A DNA stretch of 64,000 nucleotides, taken from assembly GCA_035048495.1 (NCBI GenBank), contig CM068540.1, positions 13,562,829 through 13,626,828 of the forward strand. The letters are read 5' to 3'. Every line of letters begins with the position of its first letter. The stretch's first letter is position 1. Below the pieces are notes generated by a model that was given only the letters and a program-made list of their open reading frames with translations, was not told the DNA's origin and did no database searches. Of the stretch, positions 22,858-33,918 are shown piece after piece. This stretch comes from Euptelea pleiosperma (lineage: Eukaryota; Streptophyta; Magnoliopsida; Ranunculales; Eupteleaceae). The position numbers were made by a program, and so were the translations under genes.

Positions 22858-23300
22858 ATAATTTGGAAACTAGATTTATAGAGGTAACTATGAAAAATAA
22901 TTATAAAAATATTTCGATTCAAAATATAGATCGAAATCTTTAATGAACTGGACTGTACAGAATCTGGAATTCTGAATTTTACAAAAAAGCCCGACACATT
23001 TGAAAAATCATAACTTAAACAATTCAAATCATAAAAATACAAACTCAAAGGTTCTAGAAACCAGATTGATAGAGGTATCTATGAAAAATAATTAGAAAAA
23101 TATTTAGGTTAAAAATATAGATCGAAATCCCAAGTGAAGTAGACTGTGCAAAATCTAAAATTTTAGGTTTTAAAAAAAAGGACAGCACCTTAGAAAAATC
23201 ATAACTAAATAAATATAAATCATAAAAATATAAACTCAACTGTTTTGAAAAATAAATTCATAGAGAGTTTTAGAAAAAATAATTAAAAAAATATTTAGGT
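22858..23300. repeat. Three tandem ~192-bp repeats
   Basis: The units start near 22860, 23053 and 23245, each with a variant of GAAACTAGATTGATAGAGGT, then GAAAAATAATTA and ATATTTAGG. The third is partial and the most diverged. Confidence 0.8.
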
Positions 23301-24502
23301 CTTAAAAATAACACAAAAATTATAAAGAAATGACTATCTATTATGGATGCCAAATAAGTCATGGACAAACCCATCAGGTGGTACCAAATAATGATCAATT
23401 CAAAAAAAAAATATACTAAATCATGACCAAATTAATTTATAGTGAAAATTTACCATTATGTAATGAAAGAAAAGCAATAACTTGAAGAAGAACACGCATA
23501 GGATGGATCAAGCACACTTACCTTAAGATTTCTTGAACTTTAATAGAAATTGAAAGTTTCTTCAAATTTGAAAGTCGTCAGATCGTCCTCTCCTCGGAGT
23601 ATGTTCTTCTATTCGGAGTCCCCGTCAATTTTCCCTTCTTGCTCAAGTGCGATCGGTGCCCAGATGAAGGTTTAATGGAGATTTTTCTATTCTTTAATGG
23701 AGTTTGGTTCGTGAAAACTTCTAAAGCTTTATGGTTTTCATAAAATAAGTTTAGGGAAGGATTAGGGTTTCTATTTTATTAGAATTCGTAATTATCATAG
23801 GGATGACTTTTTCAACCCTCAAAAACCCATATTTTACATTAGTAATGGGTTAGAAATGGGCCCAAGGCCCATATATATCAATAGGCTTCATTTAAGAGTA
23901 TTATTAAGCCCAAAAGACCTCTAGATTGGCCATATGGGCCCACCCAACAATCATAACACAAATAATTATTAATTAATTCAATTAAATTATATTACATAAT
24001 TTAAAAGTTGATACATCAAGGTATTGATACATGTCACACACATAAATCATTTAACATAGTCTAAATACACAAAAATCACAAAAAAGTTCAAAGTCTCGAA
24101 AAAGTGTCAAGATGACATCGGAATGAGCCAAAAGTGATTCACAAGTCCCACACGCCTATTAAATAAATAAAATATAATAAAATATTATTTTTTTAAAATA
24201 TGCGAATGATAGGAAGTTCAAAAATTATGAAAATACTATTTTTGTCAAAATCTCTCGAATCTCCCGCTAAGACTTTTATGTCTCAAGAAAGGTTCCAAAT
24301 TTCACAGGTAAGTTGGTAAGGATAAAATAGAAATTTTTGGTGTCTTGGGCCAACAAAATAATTTTTTGATAAAAGTTCTGGACTGTTAGCTAGGGAAAGA
24401 AAAAGTCTCTTGGAAGTTATAGTTCAATATTTTTAGCAGGAATTTAGCCCTGAAGAGCGAGTTTTAAAAATATAATATTTTTCAAAATTGTCAGAATGAA
24501 AT
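22858..24502 (-). mobile_element. Second type of LTR, left part (continues at 49492)
   Basis: This AT-rich sequence is unlike the other LTRs. It appears to be interrupted by the gypsy element at 24503-49486 and to resume at 49487-49622, which ends GAAAGTTCAGGGTATTACA. Read in reverse, that terminus is TGTAATACCCTGAACTTTCG, a common start for plant gypsy LTRs. Its left boundary at 22857 lacks a clear terminus, so the element is probably truncated. Confidence 0.5.
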
Positions 24503-25900
24503 TGATATTTGCTCAAAAGTGCTTATTTTAAGCAATTATCCTTTTAGCCTTATCGCACTCTCCTACGTAAAATGCTCTATTTATCTACTTTTCTACGTAA
24601 GAATCTCTTCTATTGCGTAGAATACACTTTTCTAGATGAAATAGTATATTTGCATGCATTAAACACATTTTCGGAAGTCTAGATATAAAGTCGTTTTGAT
24701 TAAGTCTCATTACGCGCTTTTTCTGTCGCAAGAAACCCTGATTAGATGATTCTCGAGATTTGCAGGCCAAAATCGATCATGAAAGCCTATTATCAAAGCA
24801 TAAAGAGCCCACAGGCTATGACTAGAAGATATGGCCTATCTCTCTGAGATATCGGACCGTTGGATCATCCATCGGACCATTGGATCGTCCATCAGATCGT
24901 TGGATCTCTCTAAATCTGTCGGCCTGCCAATTTGGATCCTGATCTAGTCATCTTCAGTCTGATCATCAGCAAATCACCCGTCATATCATCTTATGACATG
25001 ATAGACTTCATCAGTCCTTGAGGGCCAGCAGCCGGGCCCATCATCGACCCGTGGCCCGGCCATTTAGTGGACCTCGCGATTTTAAAATGCTTTTAAACTA
25101 ATTTAAAAAAAAAAAAAAGGGGGGGGGTCCACTAAATGAGGCCCCAAAGAAAAGAAGTTTTATATATATATATTTTTTTTTATTTAAAAAAAAATCCCAT
25201 TTTCCATTAAAGGAAAGTGGGAGGTTTTTAAAGAGGAAGAGAAGGGTTCGTTTGAACCCTAATCTCTCTCTTTGCTTCACCTCTCCTTCCCCCAAAACTC
25301 CCCCAACGTTTTTCACTTCTTCTCTCCCTCTTCTTCTTCTTTTCTTCATCTTCTTCTTCCCTTTTCCCCCCATTGGAGTTGCAGTCTGCAACTCTGGTTA
25401 CTGGCGCTTCCACCTTCTTGTTCTTCATCTTCTACCTTCTATTCTTCTTCTTCTCATATTCTTCCACCGCCTCTGTCCGCCTGCAACACCTCCACTTGCG
25501 CCTGCAACCAGCAGGCGAGTTCTCGAACTCCACAACCACCTCTGCCATTAACGGCGCCGCCACCACCGTCTCCTCCTTCTCCAGCCGTCGGACAACCTCA
25601 CGACTGCCCCTCCTTGCTCGCCGTTCCACCTCCTCTACCACCAGAACCCAACGGAGGTTCCCACATTGCTGCAACTTCGGTTGCCGCCCCCATCAACGGC
25701 CAGCAACCCCTTCTCCACCTGCTGCTTCACCCTCCTCCTTGCTCCACCTGCAACAGCGCCTCAGCCTTGTGTCTCCACCGTGCTACCACTCCCTGCAACA
25801 GCTACTAGTCACCTCCCTCATCGAGATGACCTGCAACTTCTGTAACGTCCTCTTCCTCCATCTCTTCCCCACTCCTCTCCTTTGCTTTCTCTCCAGCCGT
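24503..25900 (+). mobile_element. Gypsy 5' LTR, first part
   Basis: It starts TGATATTTGCTCAAAAGTGC and ends CTCTCCAGCCGT, where GCCGT is the target duplication of the reversed solo LTR. The hairpin palindrome is at 25375-25395. The TATA-like TTTTTAAAGAGG lies near 25225. The Pro/Ser-rich open frames at 25272-25903 are pyrimidine-rich LTR sequence rather than recognisable proteins. Confidence 0.88.
25375..25395. repeat. Hairpin palindrome in gypsy 5' LTR
   Basis: GGAGTTGCAG is followed after two bases by TGCAACTCT. One arm base has changed. Confidence 0.85.
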
Positions 25901-26265
25901 TGAAATTAAGGATTTTCCATGTCGTCAATTCGGAAACCCTAACTTCAACAATATTTGTAAAATCCAATTATCTGCAAAATATAACTTGTATAGCAGTATG
26001 TGTCGAATGTCGATCCGCACTCGGTATGAGTTAGCGCAATAAGGAATTAAAACTGACAAATAATATACAGAAAAAAATGAAAATGGTGGAAGAGATGAGA
26101 AGGGCGAGTCAATTTAAAAACATCATTCATTTGAGATTCAGAACACCAAAATATCAAAAATTAAATTTCATTAATCATCGAAGAGTGCGTACAAAATAAC
26201 AGAAATAAAGAAAGCATGTAAGAAAGCATGTAAAGGGTTGAGATATGAAGAGATAAGGGAAAGAA

Positions 26266-26660
26266 ACGTCCATTGAAATCTCAGAGCTAAGGGCGCTACC
26301 GATCAAGAAGATGATCGTCCAAGACTTTGATGAATGCTTCAATCAAGAGAAGGGTTTTGACAGAGAAGCATCCCATGACCTTTGGAGCTAAGGGCTCTAC
26401 CGATCAAGAAGAGGACCATCCAAATTTCATGGAATGCTGTTCAATCGAGAGAAGGGGTAAGGAAAAGAAACGTCCATTGAAATCTCAGAGCTAAGGGTGC
26501 TACCGATCAAGAAGAGGATCATCCAAGACTTCGATGAATGCTTTAATCATAGAGAAGAGTTTTGACAGAGAAGCATCCCATGACCTTTGGAGCTAAGGGC
26601 GCTACCGATCAAGAAGAGGACCGTCCAAATTTCATGGAATGCTGCTCAATCATGGAATCC
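26266..26660. repeat. Tandem ~195-bp duplication inside the solo LTR
   Basis: Unit 1 (about 26266-26462) and unit 2 (about 26463-26655) both contain GAAACGTCCATTGAAATCTC, GCTACCGATCAAGAAGA, TTTTGACAGAGAAGCATCCC and TTTCATGGAATGCTG, with few differences. Each unit also contains an internal half-repeat of GGAGCTAAGGGC/TCTACCGATC. Confidence 0.85.
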
Positions 26661-26790
26661 ACATCGGATCTTACCGGCCGACAAGGTAGATGTGAATTGA
26701 CAAATGTACAATAATGTGCCCTAAGAAGCTCACATTTTCACTCGCCAAAAGGAGTCGGCCAAGTGAATAGGCGATCGGCCTGAGAAAGTA

Positions 26791-27165
26791 GTGAGAGGAT
26801 CTAGAGAGAGAAAATAGACTTAGAGAGAGAAATCTTACTCTAGAGAGAGAACATGGGATTAGGGATGTCATGTCTCTTCCATGTCATCTAGAGAGAGAAA
26901 GTGCAATGTAGAGAGAGAAACTAAGATTTTTAGAGAGAGAAGAGAAATCCTAGAGAGAGAAAGTGAGAGAACATGGAATTAGGGATGTCACGTCCCTTCC
27001 ATGTTATTTAGAGAGGAGATCTAGAGAGAGAAAGTAGAAGAAGAGAGAGAAAGTAGAAGAAGAGAGAGAAAGTGAGGAAGGAAGAACTAAGTTTAGAGAG
27101 AGAAACTTAATTCTAGAGAGAGAAAGTAAGCAAGATAAAAGTTTAGAGAGAGAAAGTGTTACCTT
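26791..27165. repeat. Interrupted TAGAGAGAGAAA array
   Basis: About fifteen copies of TAGAGAGAGAAA or near variants lie 13-40 bases apart. In LTR sense orientation this is TTTCTCTCTCTA. A milder version recurs in the 3' third of the other LTRs (30500-30690, 48925-49110). GAGA tracts bind BBR/BPC factors in plants; any role here is inference. Confidence 0.85.
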
Positions 27166-27724
27166 GCAAACTTATCGGAGAAAAGGATGGGATCGAGAAG
27201 AGGCATGAGGTCGGCCATGGTGTCGCACTAGAGAAGAGTACGGCCATGCATGCGAAGAGGAGCTCGAGGAGTGGTCCGATTCGGCCAAATGTGTCTATGG
27301 TAATGGCCCATGTGGGTCGGCCATGAAGGAAGGGCACATAAATATGGCATTGGTGGTTCACATGTGGTCCACTATGGAGTAGCAAGTGGAGAATGAGAGG
27401 TGTGCTGGCTGGTGCTCTCACACACAAGCAGCAAGGAGACATGTGGTGGTTGGCCGAGAAAGATGAAGACCGTTGAAGTAGAACTAGCCAAGTGGTGGCT
27501 GCATGGTGGAGCGGGTAAGGTGCACCAAGTCGTGCATGGTAACTGCCTATGTGCAGCGTTTGTGGAGGATCAAGCTGGTGGAGGGATCTTGCTATTCGGG
27601 TAGCAAGAGGATACACTGGTGTGCACGTGGAGAGAGACCATAGAAAGTAGCCTGGTGGAGGTGGAGAACGGTCCCTTCTATGGTGGAAGGATGCAACAAC
27701 CGGCTAATGGAGAAGAAAATGTTG

Positions 27725-28927
27725 CTATGGAGGGGCAGTAAGGAGATGGATTGCTTGCAGGTCCTCATGGGGATGATCGAGTGTAGATGAAGATGATGGC
27801 AGATGAAAGAGGTGGAGATGACGGCAAGGTGGTGGAGAAGATAGCCGTTGTTGGTGGATGTTCTTGCTGGTTTGGCCAGCAAGAACGGTGGTAGTGCATG
27901 CTGGATGGGTTGCAAGTTGTTGACTTGCTAAGTGGAGGCAAGGTGCTGGTGAACGTCCAACGGGAGGTGGATCTAGAAGGAGAGGAAATGAATTCCGACG
28001 AGCTTTTTGGAACACTAGGGTGGTGGCGGTGATGGTGCTGGTTCCTGCTGGTGGAGGAAACTGAACAGCCTGCAACTCAGTTGCATACGGTGATGGGAGG
28101 TCGTAGTTTTCGAACAAGGATAGCACGGACTGCAAGCTTGCAGTCCGTGAATGGTTGCTATGCATGGTGGAAGAAAGGAGGAGGAAGGAGGAGATGGCCG
28201 GCCGGAGTTGCAGGTCTGCAACTCTGGTTGTGGAGGAAAGATTTGTTGCAGCAGCACCTTGAGAAGATGTGGTTTCATGGAGGAGACGCTCATGGCTCCT
28301 CCTCCCTTTTTTTTTTTGGCCAAGGAGAGAGACCTCCTGCTGGTTTTGCTGGTGGTGGTTGGTGGTAGCAACTCGGAGTTGCAGAAGACTGTGGCTACAA
28401 GGTGTTATTAAACACCATTGGAGGGGATGCCCAGAGTGGATTTTTGCCGGTTTTAATGGCATGAAAGGGAGGTTACCGGTGAAGGAATGAAGGAGGAACA
28501 AGATCCAGCCTGCTAGTTGCAGGTCAAGGAGGCCGAACGTGGAAGAGGTTCTGCAGCAATGAGAATCGTGTGGTTCTTGTGAGATGGCAACACGCAAGTG
28601 AGAGGAAGAGAAGAGAAAGGCGTTGGTGTGCTGCAGGTGGCCAGCATTTGTAAGTTCCGGCCATAGGATTTGTGGACCAGCAATGGTGGTTGCTGTTCCT
28701 ACCAAAGAAGAAGAAGAAGAAGAATGCTCGCACCCCTTGGCGGTGTGCAACAGATGGATGAGAGGAGGAGAGGCGGCAACGTGTTCTTGCTGGTTCGGGT
28801 CCTGCTTCAAGAAAAACGTGGTGGTGAGTTGCTTGGTGGCGGAGCTTTGGAGGGCAGCACCTTTGGAGCTGAACCCGTGGGAGGAAGAAGGTGGAGGATC
28901 TACGGTTCTTTTTTTTGTTTTTGCCAA
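27725..28927 (-). other. 400-codon open frame inside the solo LTR, unlikely to be a gene
   Basis: This frame is in the sense orientation of the LTR and begins MAKTKKRTVDPPPSSS. It is rich in Ser, His, Pro and Leu, as expected from pyrimidine-rich, stop-poor DNA, and has no recognisable domain. It spans the hairpin palindrome. Other copies of the LTR have shorter frames here (178 and 176 codons at 25272-25903, 140 at 48027-48449). Most likely a by-product of composition, though its length is notable. Confidence 0.3.
28202..28227. repeat. Hairpin palindrome in reversed solo LTR
   Basis: CCGGAGTTGCAG is followed after two bases by CTGCAACTCTGG. Confidence 0.88.
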
Positions 28928-30141
28928 GGAGAGAAAAATATAGAGAGGGAGTTAGATAGAATTGAGAGATACAGTTTCTAAAATCGTGGGAATTGTTGGA
29001 GAGAGAATCGGTCAAGAATGACGTCTTCTCCCTCATGGGTATGGATGATGGGCCACACCATGGGCTGTGGGCTTGTGTTTGGGCTTTTGAAGCCTTGGCT
29101 CATTCTATGAGGTCTTGGCCTTATAAGTTAGGCTTTGGGCCTAATGTTTATAAAGGCCGTTGGATGCAATGCACTCACTTACCATGATGGCCGTAGGATT
29201 TGATTGCGTGGGATCGTGGGCTACTCAAGGCCGTGAGCTTAATGGCCCATTTGATGTGAGCTTGATTTGGCGATGATGGTGTGGGCCACCATTGAAGGCC
29301 TTGGGACACATGAGTGAAAATTGAGGAATGATGATTGGGTTTGGCCCATATTTGGCGAACCATCGGATCTGGAGAGATCCATTGGTCCAATAGAAGATCT
29401 AATGGTCCAATGGATGATCTAACGGTGAAAAAGCTATGGGAGATGGATAGAACTAGAGGAGAGGAGATCGAAGGTTAGGATGATCGATCTGAGGATTGGG
29501 TTGGTCGATCTGAAGATTGGATGGTCGATGAGAAGATCTAAGGGTCAGATATTAGGGTCTATTGAGATGGAGAAAGATGAGAGAGAATTAGGAGAGAGGA
29601 GAGAGAAAATAATACAAAATAAAGACAAAAGAGTTGGCAGAGGGTTTTGAACCCTGATCTTCAATGTAATCTTCAGTCAGCTTCACCAATCACGTAAGCC
29701 GTCATTTTATGTCCTTTGGCTTTGGCCCGTCTCTTAGTCTTCAACTTTGCCTCTCTATTGGTTCTTTATCTAGCTCTATGATCCTCTGACTTGACCCGTA
29801 CTTGGCCTGTATCTTCTAGCCATAGCCTGTTGGCTCTTTAAGCTTTGATAGTGGGCTTCAATGGTTGATCCTAGGTCCGCAAGTCTCAAAAATTGCCCGA
29901 TCGGGTTTTCTGCAATAACGAGAAGCGCGTAATGAGACTTAATCAAAACGGCTTCATATCTAGACTTTCAGAAATGCGTTTAATGCATGCAAATATACAT
30001 TTCGTCAAGAAAAGTGTGTTCTATGCAATGAAAGAGATTGATATAAAAAAGTGGATAAATAGCGAAGTTTAACGTAGGAGAGTGTGATAATGCTAAAGGA
30101 TAATGGCTTAAAATAAGCACTTTTAAGCGAATATCAGCCGT

Positions 30142-31077
30142 CTTCAAAAAAAAAGGGGACAACCAAAAAAATAAATCATAAAAGAGAAGAAGAAAAAGGA
30201 TAGAAGAAGGGAGATAAGGGAGCTCTCCTTGCACCGTTCAGCGCCAGCAACCAGCGCCCCCATCATCACCGGTCCTCCACACCTCCAAGAGCCTTCGTGG
30301 CTTCTTCTTTGCTACAACCACCGTCTTCACAGTGGTGCACCACTACAATCTTATTGGTGGTGCTGTCCATTGGTTGATCCTCTCCGTTGCTGCCCAACCA
30401 TTCTACAATTGGCGGCCTTCCAGCATCTCTCCAACCGACATGAACTGCAAGCCACATCACGGACTGGACACCACCAATCTCTTCCTCCCATTTTGGTGGT
30501 AAGCTTTTCTCTCTCTAGTCTCTTCTCTCTCTAACCTTTCCCACTTTTTCTCCTCTTTCTAGATTTCTCTCTCTTCTCTATTTTATCTCTCTATCTTTAA
30601 CACTTAGATCTATCTCTCTAACATTCTCTCTTTCTAGATCTCTCAATTTTCTCTCTCTTCTTATTTTCTCTCTCTATCTTAATTTCTCTTTCACATGCTT
30701 TATAGTTAGGTTTTGTTTCTTGTCTCATGTTTGTAAACACTTTTCGTTAATTAATAAAGTTATTTTTGTTCATTTCTCAATTTATTTTTGTGTTAAATTA
30801 TTATTTTTGGAAAAAATTCTCTCTCTAAAATCATAAAATAATGTTTTAATCCCAATTTCCATCTCTCTCATCTCTCCACCAATTTCAAGCCAAGAAATCC
30901 GTCATTTTATGTTCTTTCTTTATGCTAACTAACCCCGAGTGCGGATCAACATTCGACATGAATCCCTATACAAAATTGCATACTTTTGCAGGATAATCAG
31001 ATAAAAATTACAAATGTGTTGAGATTAGGGTTTTCGTAATCAACAACGTGGAAAAATCCTACTTTCAAATGGTGCCA
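30142..31077 (+). mobile_element. Gypsy 5' LTR, second part
   Basis: It resumes at CTTCAAAAAAAAAGG, matching about 48545-49486 in the 3' LTR almost throughout, and ends TCCTACTTTCA at 31077. It includes the TCTCTCTCTA-rich section and the conserved CTAACCCCGAGTGCGGATCA block. Confidence 0.88.
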
Positions 31078-31079
31078 TA

Positions 31080-31096
31080 GCCGCTCGGGTGACCGG
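31080..31096 (+). promoter_or_regulatory. Probable gypsy primer binding site
   Basis: TGGTGCCATAGCCGCT begins two bases after the LTR. It resembles the Asp-tRNA-type site TGGCGCCGTTGCC used by Athila/Tat-like elements, with a few mismatches. Confidence 0.55.
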
Positions 31097-32287
31097 AAGT
31101 GCGAAAAGGAACGTAGAAGATGGAATCGGAAAGTTGCTAAATGCGGAAAGCTCAAACTTGGAAACTTTCCATTCTTTACTTTTTATATTTTTAGCAGACT
31201 TTAATTACTATTTTTAGTGCCTCGGATGGCTGGGTGCAAAGTTGTAATAGTTTAGAAATTTCTTTGATTCTATTTTAGGACTTATCTACTAGATCTTGTT
31301 CTAGGGTTTTTTAGAAACCCTAGATTAAGTGATAAATTCTAAAAAATTAAAAAAAAATTTAGGGTTTTCATTCTCTGCGGATTTATAGAAGATCACACAC
31401 GGTGAGTTTCACTTTTTCGAATGTTTTCACAATTGTGAAATCCGGCTAAATTAGGGTTTCCATACTTGAAACATTCCAATTTGAGAGAGTTTCTATCTTT
31501 AGAAATCCTCTCAACTTGGAAATATATGAGAAAAGAAACATCCGATTTTAGCAAGATTCCAATATTGGAAATATTCTAAAATTGAACGGGATTTACATAT
31601 ATTAACTTTCTTGGAAGGTTTCCAAAATTCGAGAAACGATTCAAATTTAGAAATCTTCCAATTTGAAAATTTCTAAATTAAAATTCCAACTTGAATTAAG
31701 ATACTAATTCACACTTGCCTTAATGAATTGTTTGTCCTGTGCACTCTAAAGAAAGGCAAGAACCTTCCATATCCAATCCCAAACCTAGACCCTTAGATCT
31801 CATTTGCAGGGACACGATCCAGTGTGGGTAAGGAGCGAAAGCTCAAAGAGGTGGAGTCAGGCCCAAGCCTATGAGAATACCCCTCCCTAACCCACGGCGA
31901 CCATGTGGTGTGGCCCACTGGAGGTAAGTCCCTATCCTCGCCTTGAGTGCAATACGGTGTTATTGGGTGCATCATTACCGCTTGTCTATTTGCTTTCGCA
32001 TACATATTATTTGACTTGCATGGCGTGGCCGTTAATCAATCAACTTTAAGAGAGCAGACCTAGCTCCAAAATTGAAACTGGTGGGATTTCATCACCCACC
32101 TTATCATTCCAACTGATTTGATCCCAAGGCTCGACTTAATTAAAAATAATCAAGAGGTAGAGCCAATTAGCCTGGTGTTCGAGGAACAATCCACACAAAG
32201 CGAACCAGTTTAACATCTAGTCGAAGTAAGACCTCGAGTGCGGGTCCCTATTTTCTAACACACCCATAGGTCCCTGCTACTCAAGTA
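31097..32287 (+). mobile_element. Gypsy leader region, left of nested copia
   Basis: This is non-coding sequence between the primer site and gag, ending CTACTCAAGTA. AAGTA (32283-32287) is the copia target duplication. The leader continues at 42386-42960. The stretch 31400-31690 is rich in variants of TTGGAAA and TTCCAA. No reading frame was recognised. Confidence 0.6.
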
Positions 32288-33905
32288 TGAAATTCCACCG
32301 GTCCGTTCTCTTTAACTCAATATACCTAGAAGGGGGGGTTGATTAGGTATTTAAAAATTAATTACCTATACAGTTTTACTGGTCTATGGTATGGGGATAA
32401 AATCTCATGCCTTGGTTGTTTGAAAAAGAATTATCATAACCAACTCAAATCAAATATACCTCTGTGGTATATTATCTTTTTGTCATTTGATCTAATCAGG
32501 ATAAATGCGGAACACAATCAAACAATCACACAAGACAAGATGTTTTTACGTGAAAACCTTAGCCAAGGAAAAACCACGGGACCACGTCCAGACGGAAAGT
32601 ATCACTAACTGAAAAGTTAAACGAAACAAAGGTTACCTACGCAGCACCATTGCAAATACAACATCCAACCTTAGCCAAGGCCCACTGCCGATGCGTCCAC
32701 GTCTTCTGAGTCAATGCCACAAATCCACGTGCGTCTTTTCAGCTAAGAAGCCTTATCCGCTTGTTCAGTTTGGTACACCCCAAACCTACCTTCGACCAGC
32801 TCCTCCAATCTTAATTCTCAACACTTTCGCCTTTGCAGAAGGTGAATGATTCAGTACACCCTGAACCCCAAGTTGCTCAAAAGGTGTTTGAGTCACACTA
32901 ATACTCTTAGGCTTACTAGGTTAAGTATAGAAATGAAAAACCTAGGCTGAGTAAAGATCAAGCTCTTAGCTTTGATCGAGAAGAGAACAAGCTCACAAGA
33001 TATGAATGAAAATAAGCTTCTTGCTCTTCGAAATGGACACTCTACTAAATATAGCCTTCGCTTCTCTCTCTTGAAGATTGAGTCACTCTGTGTCTCTATG
33101 TATCTATGTGTGTAGAGAAGGCATAAAAGGGGTATATTTATAGACTACCAAGACCCTGAGTCGTGTGGAAACGTGGGGTAATGGAACTATGAATTTCGAA
33201 TCTGATATAACCGATTCTGTTCAAAGTCCAATCGATTATATACTTGGTCCAATCGATTGGGGACAAGTGTCCAATCGATTGGGCTCAAATAGTTTTCTAT
33301 TCTGAAGGCACCAATCAATTGCACAGGGTTCTCCAATCCATTTGACATTTATAACTTTCTGTCTCGAAGGCTCCAATCGATTAATCAGAGTCTCCAATCG
33401 ATTTGACATTTATAACTTTTTGTCCCGAAGACTCCAATTGATTAATCAGAGTCTCCAATCGATTTGACTCAGAAATGTTTCTGCCTCGTAGTGTCCAATC
33501 GATTACACAGTGTCTCCAATCGATTGGGCTATCAATTGGGAACAAATGTCCAATCGATTGGACTTTCCCACTAGTCAATAGCTTTGACTTTGACTCGGGT
33601 ATGTCCAATGACTAAGTCTGACCATTATTTTTTGTTCATTTTAATCAACTCCTATGGCCACTAAGTCACTTACCTTCCTAATCGAGCGTACACGATTGTT
33701 AACTGACAAATCGACAGTTACTCAGATGACTCCTGTTGTCAATCGTCTGATTCTTGCTATCTCTGTCTTTTAGTCTTCACGTAGTTGGCAAAGTATGCTT
33801 ACCACGACATCTTCACACTACACTTGTGCTCGTAGGAACGGTTACAAGAATATTTTTATGTCAAATGGAATCTTTGCCGAATTGAATATGAAAATATTCC
33901 TTACA
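32288..33905 (-). mobile_element. Copia 3' LTR (1618 bp)
   Basis: On the minus strand it starts TGTAAGGAATATTTTCATAT at 33905 and ends GGTGGAATTTCA at 32288. It carries the CCAATCGATTGG array at about 33226-33560 and TATAAATA at 33135-33142. Confidence 0.93.
33220..33565 (-). promoter_or_regulatory. CCAATCGATTGG palindrome array, copia 3' LTR
   Basis: About twelve perfect or near copies (for example at 33250, 33272, 33310, 33373, 33396, 33456, 33496, 33518, 33550) lie upstream of the TATA box in LTR orientation. Confidence 0.82.
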
Positions 33906-33918
33906 ATCTCCCCCTTTG
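33906..33918 (-). promoter_or_regulatory. Copia polypurine tract
   Basis: On the minus strand, AAAGGGGGAGAT directly precedes the TG of the 3' LTR. It is the expected primer for second-strand synthesis. Confidence 0.88.

Larger units (their letters stand above)
25901..30136 (-). mobile_element. Gypsy solo LTR, 4.2-kb variant, reversed, target duplication GCCGT
   Basis: Read on the minus strand it starts TGATATTCGCTTAAAAGTGC (from 30136) and ends AAAATCCTTAATTTCA (at 25901). GCCGT flanks both sides (25896-25900, 30137-30141), and the host LTR continues across it. Its first ~250 and last ~140 bases match the other LTRs, but the middle is longer and different. It includes GAGA-rich repeats, a ~190-bp duplication, a long open frame and the hairpin palindrome at 28202-28227. 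Confidence 0.92.

Noticed and set aside
25098..25903. Pro/Ser/Leu-rich frames of up to 178 codons
   Set aside because: They come from stop-poor pyrimidine-rich LTR DNA; the matching place in other LTRs gives different peptides or stops.
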